From Pyrinomonadaceae bacterium (GTDB lineage Bacteria > Acidobacteriota > Blastocatellia > Pyrinomonadales > Pyrinomonadaceae), in NCBI GenBank assembly GCA_014380365.1, contig JACMJZ010000012.1, forward strand, positions 434,001 to 498,000: a stretch of DNA of 64,000 nt, written 5' to 3'. Shown one piece after another: positions 7,630 to 15,355 of this stretch; the first letter of the stretch is position 1, and the number at the start of each line of letters is the position of its first letter. The notes under the pieces are model-generated. The model searched no databases, was not told the origin of the DNA, and was given only the letters and a program-made list of their open reading frames with translations. The position numbers and the translations under genes are program-made.

Positions 7630-8697
7630 ATGATTAAGACCATCGAATGGACGGATGAAGGCATTCGCATGCTCGACCAGCGGCTGCTTCCCACCGAAGA
7701 AAAGTATCTCATGCTGCGATCCTATGAAGAGGTCGCGCAGGCGATCAAAAAGATGGTGGTGCGTGGAGCGCCAGCCATCGGCGTTTCAGCGGCGATGGGC
7801 CTCGCCCTGGGCGCCAGCCAGTCGGTAGGTACGTCCGTTGCGGATCTGGAAGATGATTTCAGTTATATGTGCCAGGTGATGTCTCAAACGCGTCCGACTG
7901 CGGTGAATCTCTTCTGGGCGATAGAGCGGATGCGCGAGAAGTTTCAACGCGAGAAGGCGGCGGGCCACGAAACGGAGACGATCAAAGCAAGTTTGATTGA
8001 GGAAGCGCGTAACATCTTTACCGAAGACATCCAGGCTAACAGAGCCATTGGGCACTTCGGCGCTGAATTGATTTCGGATGGCGACACTGTGCTAACGCAC
8101 TGCAATGCCGGCGCGCTTGCAACAGCCGGCGACTACGGTACCGCACTCGGCGTGATCCGAGGCGCACGCGACGCCGGGAAACGCGTAGCCGTTATTGCTG
8201 ACGAGACCCGACCCTTTCTGCAAGGATTGAGATTAACTGCCTGGGAACTCGCCCAGGACAACATCCCCGTCACTGTGATTACCGACAACATGGCCGGCCA
8301 CGTAATGAAGAGCGGAAAGGTTAACGTGGTGGTCGTTGGGGCCGATCGAATCGCCGCAAACGGAGATGCCGCGAACAAGATTGGCACCTACATGGTGGCG
8401 GTGCTTGCCAAAAAGCACGGCATCCCCTTCTACGTCGCTGCTCCCATTACAACGCTGGATCTTTCATTGAAAACAGGCGAGGAAATTCCCATCGAGGAAC
8501 GTGATGGCCGGGAGATAACTCACATTGGCGCGAATCAACTAGGTCCGGATGGAGTGAATGTTCATAATCCCGCGTTTGACGTAACTCCTAACGACCTGAT
8601 TACAGCGATCATTACTGACAAAGGTGTCGCACGTGCGCCCTATGTGGAGAGTTTGAGGATACTGGCTGAAACAGATACGGCCGGCGCTACAGGTTGA
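7630..8697 (+). CDS. mtnA: S-methyl-5-thioribose-1-phosphate isomerase
   Basis: Converts methylthioribose-1-phosphate to methylthioribulose-1-phosphate in methionine salvage. The 355-residue product has [20 protein letters not shown] near residue 40, [19 protein letters not shown] around the catalytic Cys (about 160), and [20 protein letters not shown] with the catalytic Asp (about 240), all as in MtnA rather than in eIF2B subunits. Length is usual. No other salvage gene is nearby. It converges with the epimerase gene on the other strand. Confidence 0.93.
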   Translation: MIKTIEWTDEGIRMLDQRLLPTEEKYLMLRSYEEVAQAIKKMVVRGAPAIGVSAAMGLALGASQSVGTSVADLEDDFSYMCQVMSQTRPTAVNLFWAIERMREKFQREKAAGHETETIKASLIEEARNIFTEDIQANRAIGHFGAELISDGDTVLTHCNAGALATAGDYGTALGVIRGARDAGKRVAVIADETRPFLQGLRLTAWELAQDNIPVTVITDNMAGHVMKSGKVNVVVVGADRIAANGDAANKIGTYMVAVLAKKHGIPFYVAAPITTLDLSLKTGEEIPIEERDGREITHIGANQLGPDGVNVHNPAFDVTPNDLITAIITDKGVARAPYVESLRILAETDTAGATG

Positions 8698-8726
8698 GGG
8701 TTTTGCAGAAGAGTAGCCGGAGGGAA

Positions 8727-9692
8727 TCAACTGTCAGTCTGCGCGAAGCGACTTTTCTTCCACCAATCCATCGTGAGTTGCAGCCCCGCTCGCAAGTCTA
8801 TTTTTGGTTCGAATCCTAAAAACTCACGAGCGCGCGATATGTCTGCCAGACTGTGCGTCACATCGCCAGCGCGCGGCTGTTGATAATCCACCTCTACGCC
8901 TTGCCTGCCGGTGAGTTCTTTCAGTTCCTTAAAAAGCTCGTTCAAGGTGATTCGCTCTCCGTTCGCCACGTTAATAATCTGGCCGATTCCTTTCGTCGTC
9001 TCCGCGGCTCTCAAGTTAGCGTCAACTACGTTGTCGATATACGTGAAGTCGCGAGACTGTTCCCCATCACCGTAGATCACAGGTCTGCGATTACTCAGGA
9101 GGTCACCAATGAAACGTGAGATGACTCCGGAATACTGGGAACTCGGATCCTGACGCGGACCAAATACGTTGAAGTATCTCAGCGACAAAGTTTCCAGACC
9201 GTAGACGCGTGTAAAGACTTGCGCGTAATACTCGCCGACAAGTTTCGCCACCGCGTAGGGCGAAAGCGGCTCCGGCAACATGTCTTCAACCTTGGGCAGG
9301 GTTGGCTTGTCGCCGTAAGCTGAACTCGACGCCGCGTAAACCAATCGCCTTACGCCCTTCTCTTTAGCCGCCAGGAGCAGCGAAAAAGTTGAGTCCACTG
9401 ACGCCACATGGGTCTGCCGAGGATCCTCAACCGATCGCGGTACCGAGGGAATGGCGGCCTCATGAAAAACCAACTCCACATCCTCCAGCGCTCGACGCAA
9501 GGCATTGTCGTCAGCGAGGCTCCCATGGATGAAATCTATCTCACCGCCTATCTCATCAAGATTTTCGCGGTATCCCGTCGACAAGTCGTCGATGATTCGT
9601 ACCCTGGCGCCGTTTGTTGTCAGCGCTGATGCGATATGTGAACCGATAAATCCGGCTCCTCCCGTCACCAACGCGATTCCTGTTAAGGCCAT
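8727..9692 (-). CDS. NAD-dependent epimerase, UDP-glucose 4-epimerase type
   Basis: Extended short-chain dehydrogenase acting on a nucleotide sugar in the cytoplasm. The 321-residue product has the NAD-binding TGGAGFIG (10-17), the catalytic SSS around 122-124 and YAVAK (Tyr146, Lys150), and the RYFNVFGPRQDP block. It resembles bacterial GalE/WbpP-like enzymes that make UDP-galactose, UDP-galacturonate or UDP-GalNAc. The next gene upstream on the strand makes UDP-glucuronate, so a UDP-glucuronate 4-epimerase role is a fair guess; sequence alone does not settle the substrate. Confidence 0.85.
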   Translation of the reverse strand: MALTGIALVTGGAGFIGSHIASALTTNGARVRIIDDLSTGYRENLDEIGGEIDFIHGSLADDNALRRALEDVELVFHEAAIPSVPRSVEDPRQTHVASVDSTFSLLLAAKEKGVRRLVYAASSSAYGDKPTLPKVEDMLPEPLSPYAVAKLVGEYYAQVFTRVYGLETLSLRYFNVFGPRQDPSSQYSGVISRFIGDLLSNRRPVIYGDGEQSRDFTYIDNVVDANLRAAETTKGIGQIINVANGERITLNELFKELKELTGRQGVEVDYQQPRAGDVTHSLADISRAREFLGFEPKIDLRAGLQLTMDWWKKSRFAQTDS

Positions 9693-9765
9693 AGAAACAT
9701 TTGGAGGTTCCTGTGTCAGTTTTCTAACTTAGCCATTCGAAGGTACAGGTTTGGAGCAACTCCAC

Positions 9766-11064
9766 TTATCTGCCAATTCCGACATACTTGAAACCCAGCT
9801 CGCGCATGTGTTCGGGCTCGTAGATGTTGCGTAAATCTGCAATGCTGGGAGACCTCATGAGATCTCGTACCCGGCTCATGTCAAGCGCCCGAAACTGGTT
9901 CCACTCGGTTACAAATACTAGTGCATCAGCATCTGTCACAGCCGCATACTCGTCATCGGAGTAAACTACATCTGGAAGTACCTCGGCAGCCTCAGCCATT
10001 GCGACGGGGTCGTAGGCACGGACGGTAGCGCCGCTTTTCAGAAGGCCCTTTATGATATCGATTGCGGGCGACTCGCGCATGTCGTTTGTTTCGGGCTTGA
10101 ATGCGAGTCCCAGCACCGCGATGGTTTTTCCCTCAAGCGTACCGACCAGCTTCTCAATCTTCGGCAGCATGGCCTGGCGCTGGCGGCGGTTAACTTCAAT
10201 CACCGCGTCCACTATCAGTGAATCGCAGCCAAAGTCTCGGGCCACCGAAGCAAGCGCCTGGGTGTCTTTGGGAAAACATGACCCCCCGAAACCCGGACCC
10301 GGATGAAGAAACTTGCTGCCAATCCGCTTATCCATGCCAATTGCTTTAGCGACGTCATGCACATCACAGCCGATGCTTTCGCACATGTTAGCAATTTCGT
10401 TGATGAATGAAATCTTCGTCGCCAAAAACGCGTTGGCTGCATACTTCGTAAGTTCGGCGGCTTCAAGCGACGTCACGACAAAGGGTGCTTCAATCAGGTA
10501 AAGAGGACGATAAAGGTCACGCATAATTGCTATCGCCTCTTCGTCTCGGCTGCCAATCACCACTCGATCGGGTCGCATAAAGTCATTGATAGCTGCTCCC
10601 TCACGCAAGAACTCCGGGTTGGACACGATTCCGAAGTGTAGCTGAGATTTCTGTCCTTCGCGTATGAGTTTGCGAATATGCTCGCCGGTGCCTATTGGTA
10701 CCGTGGATTTAGTCACGATCACTTTATAGCCGTTCATGTGCTCGGCAACAGAACGAGCGGCAGCCTCCACGAAACTGAGATTAGGTGAGCCATCCGCGTT
10801 GGGCGGTGTGCCAACCGCCAGGAAGATCACGAGGGCTTGTTCGACCGCCTCTTTGATGTCGGTTGTGAATCGCAGCCGGCCGGACTGCATGTTCTTCGTA
10901 ACCATTTGCTCCAGACCGGGTTCATAAATGGGCATTTCCCCGGCGGTGAGTCGCTTGAGCTTGGCGGCGTCTACGTCTACACAGATCACATCCACGCCAA
11001 ATTCAGCGAAACATGCACCAGTCACCAGGCCAACGTAACCGGTGCCAATTACAGCGATATGCAT
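9766..11064 (-). CDS. ugd: UDP-glucose 6-dehydrogenase
   Basis: Oxidises UDP-glucose to UDP-glucuronate with two NAD+. The 432-residue product begins MHIAVIGTGYVGLVTGACFAEFG, the dinucleotide fold, carries the thioester-forming Cys in GFGGSCFPKDTQAL (about residue 260) and ends with the UDP-binding domain (VLGLAFKPETNDMRESPAIDI). Length matches the TuaD/Ugd family. It lies 73 bases upstream of the epimerase on the same strand, so the two likely supply acidic sugars for envelope polysaccharide. Confidence 0.94.
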   Translation of the reverse strand: MHIAVIGTGYVGLVTGACFAEFGVDVICVDVDAAKLKRLTAGEMPIYEPGLEQMVTKNMQSGRLRFTTDIKEAVEQALVIFLAVGTPPNADGSPNLSFVEAAARSVAEHMNGYKVIVTKSTVPIGTGEHIRKLIREGQKSQLHFGIVSNPEFLREGAAINDFMRPDRVVIGSRDEEAIAIMRDLYRPLYLIEAPFVVTSLEAAELTKYAANAFLATKISFINEIANMCESIGCDVHDVAKAIGMDKRIGSKFLHPGPGFGGSCFPKDTQALASVARDFGCDSLIVDAVIEVNRRQRQAMLPKIEKLVGTLEGKTIAVLGLAFKPETNDMRESPAIDIIKGLLKSGATVRAYDPVAMAEAAEVLPDVVYSDDEYAAVTDADALVFVTEWNQFRALDMSRVRDLMRSPSIADLRNIYEPEHMRELGFKYVGIGR

Positions 11065-11103
11065 TGAGATTCCTTCAGGAGACTACGGAGGGGTCTATAT
11101 GAA

Positions 11104-11149
11104 AACCTTGCGGGTCAAACACGACGTGCATCGCGTGACCCGCAAGGTT
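11104..11149 (-). terminator. Probable terminator after the FecR-like gene
   Basis: Perfect 14-base arms, AACCTTGCGGGTCA (11104-11117) and its complement (11136-11149), are followed on the reverse strand by TTTTCATAT. The hairpin lies between the FecR-like gene and ugd. Confidence 0.6.
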
Positions 11150-11217
11150 GTGCATATTTGACCACGGCGCTAAGAAACAGCGCTACGGTGTTTATCTTTG
11201 AACAAGCAAACGAGGAC

Positions 11218-11919
11218 TTACTTCGACGGGCTGATAATGATTGCGTTGCCGCCAAAGTTGAGATCGTTGTCGTGCATGGCGGCGTACAAGATTCCGGCAA
11301 TAGCACCAGCGCCGAGAATCAATAAAGCAGCCGTCTCACCACCACTCAGCTTGTCGTCATCGTCACCGGGATCAGTCTTGGCATCAGGCGTACCCGCCAC
11401 GGCGCTCTCGCCAGCGGCGACCTGCTTCACAGAGCCTCCTTCACGGAGCTCAGCCACGCCAGAATGAGTCGTCAGCGATGTGACACCCTTGACAACGCTC
11501 ACGGTGAACGAAGTCGCCTGGCTTCCATCAACTACCACCACGCCGTCGCTGGTCGTAAAGTTAACGGCGATGCCGGCCACAGTCGAGACGTGGGCACTAC
11601 CATTGTCAAGCAAGCCCATCAGGCTCTTTTCGGTAAAGCTCAATTTCAAGCTCGAGGTAGACGCCAACTCTACACGGCCCAACTTGCTAAGGTTAACAGT
11701 GGCGTTGCTCTTATCGGCGGTTGTGATTGAGCTGTCCGAAAACACCGTGGCACCGGAAACGGTGTTCTCACCGTTGACCGTAACTTGCCCAGTGACGGAC
11801 AACTGTCCGGATGGAGCTTTCGCTGCGGGCGAAGCCAATACTACCATCGAGTAAACACTCAAAATGGCAACTGCCACACAGGCCGCTATAGGTTTGCGGC
11901 TCCAGGTTTTGCTGATCAT
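11218..11919 (-). CDS. FecR-like exported protein
   Basis: The start at 11919 has a strong GGGAGGA 6 bases upstream; a longer frame exists but lacks such a site. The 233-residue product has a signal peptide (KPIAACVAVAILSVYSMVVLAS), a FecR-like beta domain (NGENTVSGATVFSDSSITT, then SKLGRVELASTSSLKLSF) and a short acidic linker, PDAKTDPGDDDDK. A glycine/alanine-rich hydrophobic segment follows (ETAALLILGAGAIAGILYAA) before the tail. The FecR domain here is the stand-alone exported kind, not the anti-sigma partner of FecI. A textbook promoter (12072-12100) lies about 150 bases upstream. The role is unknown; a cell-surface or envelope structural job is likely. Confidence 0.8.
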   Translation of the reverse strand: MISKTWSRKPIAACVAVAILSVYSMVVLASPAAKAPSGQLSVTGQVTVNGENTVSGATVFSDSSITTADKSNATVNLSKLGRVELASTSSLKLSFTEKSLMGLLDNGSAHVSTVAGIAVNFTTSDGVVVVDGSQATSFTVSVVKGVTSLTTHSGVAELREGGSVKQVAAGESAVAGTPDAKTDPGDDDDKLSGGETAALLILGAGAIAGILYAAMHDNDLNFGGNAIIISPSK

Positions 11920-12071
11920 TAACGTTCCTCCCGTAAATTGAAACAATTTCTTGATTGCGTGCCGAGATGGCCTTGATCTCATACGAGGAGCAGGTTTTTA
12001 ACCATGCTTACCTCAATAAGGGCAACGACTAAAAGTCAAAATGCAGTCTACAAAGCGTAAACACCGGGCTG

Positions 12072-12100
12072 TTATTACATGAATGAACCCACTCTGTCAA
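12072..12100 (-). promoter_or_regulatory. Strong sigma-70-type promoter for the FecR-like gene
   Basis: On the reverse strand TTGACA (12095-12100) and TAATAA (12072-12077) are 17 bases apart, close to ideal. It points to the FecR-like gene and leaves a leader of about 145 bases. The rest of the 309-base gap 11920-12228 is AT-richer than its surroundings and holds no gene I can see. Confidence 0.7.
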
Positions 12101-12228
12101 CAGCCATTTGGGCGACTTTGCCACAAAATTGTGCTTTTTTCCGTTGGCAGTGAAGATAACACCAGACAAGGCTGATAGTCCAGACTTTTCTGCCCTTTCA
12201 TGCGGGTAGAAGTATACCAGACGCCGTA

Positions 12229-12786
12229 TTACGGGGAGGTTACGCGTCGGGCGCGAGTGATCGGTCTGGTTTGGACTGGGTTAGCAATGGAACCCGAGTC
12301 ATTAGTAGACGTAATTTGGGTTTTCTCAATGAGCTCCGACTGCTCGTACGGATCGAGTCGGGCAAAGACGTAAAAAGGTTCTCCGGCCCGAACAACCCCA
12401 AGATACCGAAAAGTGGTTTGCAGCACCTCACCGATTCTTAAGGACTCAGAACGCGGAGGTTGTTGGAGAATTAACCGAAATTCATCGGCGGCGACGGCCT
12501 CGAGTTCCGGCAAATAGTCGTTCTGGGTATCCGTAGCGATTCGTGTCGCCATCTGGCGGAGCGCACGGATGCGGTTGGAATTCCTCCTGTAGTAGGCGCG
12601 GTTTACTTCGTGACGGCTCGCGCGATCATCCACGACTTCCTGCTCATTTTTGAGATAACCAAGATAAGCACGCACTACCGGACCGTATTGTTCCTCATCG
12701 TTGCCGGTCTGGGCGGAAACACCCACAGCGGCGCTCAAAATGAAGAGTGCCCCAAGGAGACAACTAAACAAACATCGGGAGTTCAT
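12229..12786 (-). CDS. Secreted hypothetical protein
   Basis: The 185-residue product starts MNSRCLFSCLLGALFILSAA, a clear signal peptide ending near VSAQ; a GTG 12 codons earlier (12822) would spoil it. The mature part is helical and charged (YLGYLKNEQEVVDDRASRHE, then RRNSNRIRALRQMATRIA), followed by a shorter beta-like region (RIGEVLQTTFRYLGVVRAG, then PFYVFARLDPYEQ). No family is recognised. It is divergently arranged with coaBC. Confidence 0.75.
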   Translation of the reverse strand: MNSRCLFSCLLGALFILSAAVGVSAQTGNDEEQYGPVVRAYLGYLKNEQEVVDDRASRHEVNRAYYRRNSNRIRALRQMATRIATDTQNDYLPELEAVAADEFRLILQQPPRSESLRIGEVLQTTFRYLGVVRAGEPFYVFARLDPYEQSELIEKTQITSTNDSGSIANPVQTRPITRARRVTSP

Positions 12787-12940
12787 GTCGTATTCGAGCT
12801 TTCTTAAACAAATTCTGGCCACGGCAAACCAGGCGGATTCGGAGTGAAACGATGGTAAAGGATTCTACCAGAACCAGCGGAGACTCCGTTGCGTGCTCAT
12901 TTCAGCAATGTTACATTGATCTTTAATTTAAGGTAAGCGA

Positions 12941-14227
12941 ATGGCCCAAGACTCTCAGGACATCCCATCCGTCACCCCGAAGGTGGCGCTGGGAATTAGT
13001 GGCGGAATTGCAGCCTATAAAGCGGCTGAGGTGCTTCGCGGATTACAAACTGCGGGGTGCGCTGTAAGAGTCGCGATGACTAAGCGAGCCTGCGAATTTG
13101 TCCAACCGCTTACGTTTCGAGCACTTTCCGGGGCCCACGTCATTGTCGACGACTACGCTCCAGACAATCCCGATCCCATCGCCCACATAACATTTTCCCA
13201 GACAGTTGATCTTTTTCTCGTGGCGCCAGCTACGGCGAACATCATCGCCAAGTTTGCCAATGGAGTAGCTGACGACTTCCTGACGACGACCTATCTCGCC
13301 TCAAATGCTCCAGTCCTGATTGCCCCCGCGATGAACACCACCATGTGGCACCATCCGGCAACACAGCGAAATCTGGAGGTGCTCCGTTCTGACGGCGTTT
13401 ACATTATCGACCCGGATGAAGGCGAGATGGCTTGCGGAACGGTGGGTCCGGGCCGACTTAGCCAACCGGAGAAGATTGTGGCAGCTGCGCTCGAGATTTT
13501 GCGGAGTGCCGGGGGAAAAAGAACTAATGATCTGGCTGGCGAACACCTGCTGCTTACAGTAGGGGCCACGCGCGAAGCTATCGACCCAGTTCGTTTCCTC
13601 TCCAACAATTCCTCCGGCCGGATGGGTTTCGCTATTGCTGAAGCAGCCAGTCGACGCGGCGCTCGCGTAACGGTTATCGCCGGGGCGACTGCCGTTGCGG
13701 CACCGGTCAACATTTCGATGATTAGAGCTTACTCCGCCGAGGAGATGTACGCGGCCGTGATGAAGCACCTTCCTGAAGCTTCAATCTTCATCGGGGCGGC
13801 GGCAGTTGCTGACTATCGACCCGTCCAGCATTCCTTGCAAAAAATCAAGAAGACCTCCTCCTCAATGTCGCTCGAGCTTGAACGCACTCCGGACATACTC
13901 CAGGCAGTTGCGTCTGCGGAGCAGGATAAACTATTAGTGCTCGGCTTTGCGGCAGAGACTGAGAATGTCCTGGCTAACGCTCGGGAAAAACTGCAGCGCA
14001 AGAGTCTCGACGCAATAATCGCTAACGACGTCACGCGCGAAGGAGTCGGTTTCGACACCGTAACGAACGAGGTGACGATTCTGAGTCGGGACAGCCAAGC
14101 CCCAATTCATGTGCCGCTAATCGCAAAGACCAATGTCGCCGACATCATCCTTGACGAAGTTGTCCGGCTCCGTCTGCGGGTCAAACCATTTTCGTTATCT
14201 GAACCGGGAGCGGTAGCGACCGGGTAG
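12941..14227 (+). CDS. coaBC: Bifunctional CoaBC: PPC decarboxylase / PPC synthetase
   Basis: Makes 4'-phosphopantetheine from 4'-phosphopantothenate, cysteine and CTP, in CoA synthesis. The 428-residue product has the flavin-binding decarboxylase half (LGISGGIAAYKAAEVLRGL, then TANIIAKFANGVADDFLTTT and APAMNTTMWHHPA with the catalytic His) and the synthetase half from about residue 200 (LLLTVGATREAIDPVRFLSN, SSGRMGFAIAEAA, and AAVADYRP). The last residues, EPGAVATG, are encoded by the left arm of a family-B palindrome, so the natural C-terminus may have been altered by the repeat. Confidence 0.94.
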   Translation: MAQDSQDIPSVTPKVALGISGGIAAYKAAEVLRGLQTAGCAVRVAMTKRACEFVQPLTFRALSGAHVIVDDYAPDNPDPIAHITFSQTVDLFLVAPATANIIAKFANGVADDFLTTTYLASNAPVLIAPAMNTTMWHHPATQRNLEVLRSDGVYIIDPDEGEMACGTVGPGRLSQPEKIVAAALEILRSAGGKRTNDLAGEHLLLTVGATREAIDPVRFLSNNSSGRMGFAIAEAASRRGARVTVIAGATAVAAPVNISMIRAYSAEEMYAAVMKHLPEASIFIGAAAVADYRPVQHSLQKIKKTSSSMSLELERTPDILQAVASAEQDKLLVLGFAAETENVLANAREKLQRKSLDAIIANDVTREGVGFDTVTNEVTILSRDSQAPIHVPLIAKTNVADIILDEVVRLRLRVKPFSLSEPGAVATG

Positions 14228-14288
14228 TGTTCAACTGTCGTGAGCGTTTTCTTCAGCGCATCATCCGGTCGCTACCCGCTTCCGGTTC
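14201..14288. repeat. Family-B palindrome, copy 1, overlapping the coaBC end
   Basis: Arms GAACCGGGAGCGGTAGCGAC (from 14201) and GTCGCTACCCGCTTCCGGTT (to 14287) pair with few mismatches around a loop of about 40 bases. The same arm sequence, GGTAGCG next to GAACCG, occurs at 28361-28457 and 52398-52445. The left arm supplies the last eight codons and stop of coaBC. Confidence 0.75.
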
Positions 14289-14306
14289 TACAGCAACCAG
14301 GAACAT

Positions 14307-15209
14307 GTGAACCAAATGGCCTCTGAACCTGTCCTGAGTGAACTTGCATCGCTGATAAAAAATGCGCGTGAACAGCTTACTTACTTCCATGAGTTGGGAG
14401 TTGAGAATATCGAGGCCCGCCAGGTTCCTGCTAACTCGACGACGAACGCAGCTGCGCCAAAGCCGGAACTGTCTTTACCTGAATCGACGCGCGTCTCGTC
14501 CGGCCATCCGGTTAAATCGTTTGCTGCCAAAGTCGCACCCGGTCCCGTTGACAGAGCGCGGGAGGATCAACTCCCCGCCATCACCGCTCCTGCATCATTA
14601 TTTGGCGACTTAAACCCGCCCGTCGAATCGCTCCCGAAGTCGTCTGAAACTTTTGCAGAAATCCGGGCGGACATCGGAGACTGCACCCGCTGCCCGCTCT
14701 ATCAAGGGCGGACCACAATCGTTCACACTGATGGTAACCAGCGAGCGCGTCTGATGTTTGTTGGTGAAGCGCCGGGAGCGGACGAGGATGCCCAGGGGCG
14801 TCCTTTCGTGGGGCGAGCAGGCCAGCTCCTGACGAAAATCATCGAAGCAATCGGATTCAAACGAGAAGAAGTCTTGATTGGAAACGTGAACCGCTGCCGT
14901 CCGCCAGCTAATCGGCCGCCGACGCCGGAAGAAGCAGCGATGTGTAAACCGTTCCTGCTTCGCGAAATTGCCGCAGTGCGTCCCGAGGTCATCGTGGTGC
15001 TCGGCAACACCGCGATGAGGAATCTCCTGGATACCAAGATCGGAATAACAAAACTGCGCGGACAGTTTCAGGACTATCAGGGCGCCAAGGTCATGCCCAC
15101 CTTCCATCCCGCCTACCTGCTCCGCGACCCGTCGAAGAAAAAGGAAACATGGGCTGACCTCAAGATGGTTCGGGACTATCTGGAAGCCACTCGCAAGCGG
15201 ACCAATTGA
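14307..15209 (+). CDS. Uracil-DNA glycosylase, family 4 (Fe-S)
   Basis: Removes uracil from DNA. The C-terminal 190 residues carry the family-4 features: cluster cysteines in CTRCPL, NRCRPP and EAAMCKPF, the catalytic GEAPGADEDAQGRPFVGRAG block and the FHPAYLLRDPSKK motif. About 110 Pro/Ala-rich residues precede the enzyme, a common linker-like extension. The GTG at 14307 has an AGGAA site about 5 bases upstream; ATG 14316 is also possible. The gene lies between coaBC and priA on one strand, a likely housekeeping cluster. Confidence 0.92.
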   Translation: MNQMASEPVLSELASLIKNAREQLTYFHELGVENIEARQVPANSTTNAAAPKPELSLPESTRVSSGHPVKSFAAKVAPGPVDRAREDQLPAITAPASLFGDLNPPVESLPKSSETFAEIRADIGDCTRCPLYQGRTTIVHTDGNQRARLMFVGEAPGADEDAQGRPFVGRAGQLLTKIIEAIGFKREEVLIGNVNRCRPPANRPPTPEEAAMCKPFLLREIAAVRPEVIVVLGNTAMRNLLDTKIGITKLRGQFQDYQGAKVMPTFHPAYLLRDPSKKKETWADLKMVRDYLEATRKRTN

Positions 15210-15355
15210 GCGCCAGCTGCTGAAACGCTGCGTCGCCCGCTTCCGACTTTTGCAAATTCCCAATTCGCGATACCTTCTCTCCCGTGCAACACGCCTCGGA
15301 AACTGCTCGCAGTGAAACTCAAATAACCAGACAGACAAGCGCGACTGACTCGGCT

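Noticed and set aside
14610-15338. 242-codon reverse frame
   Set aside because: Antisense to the uracil-DNA glycosylase gene, with no recognisable protein features.
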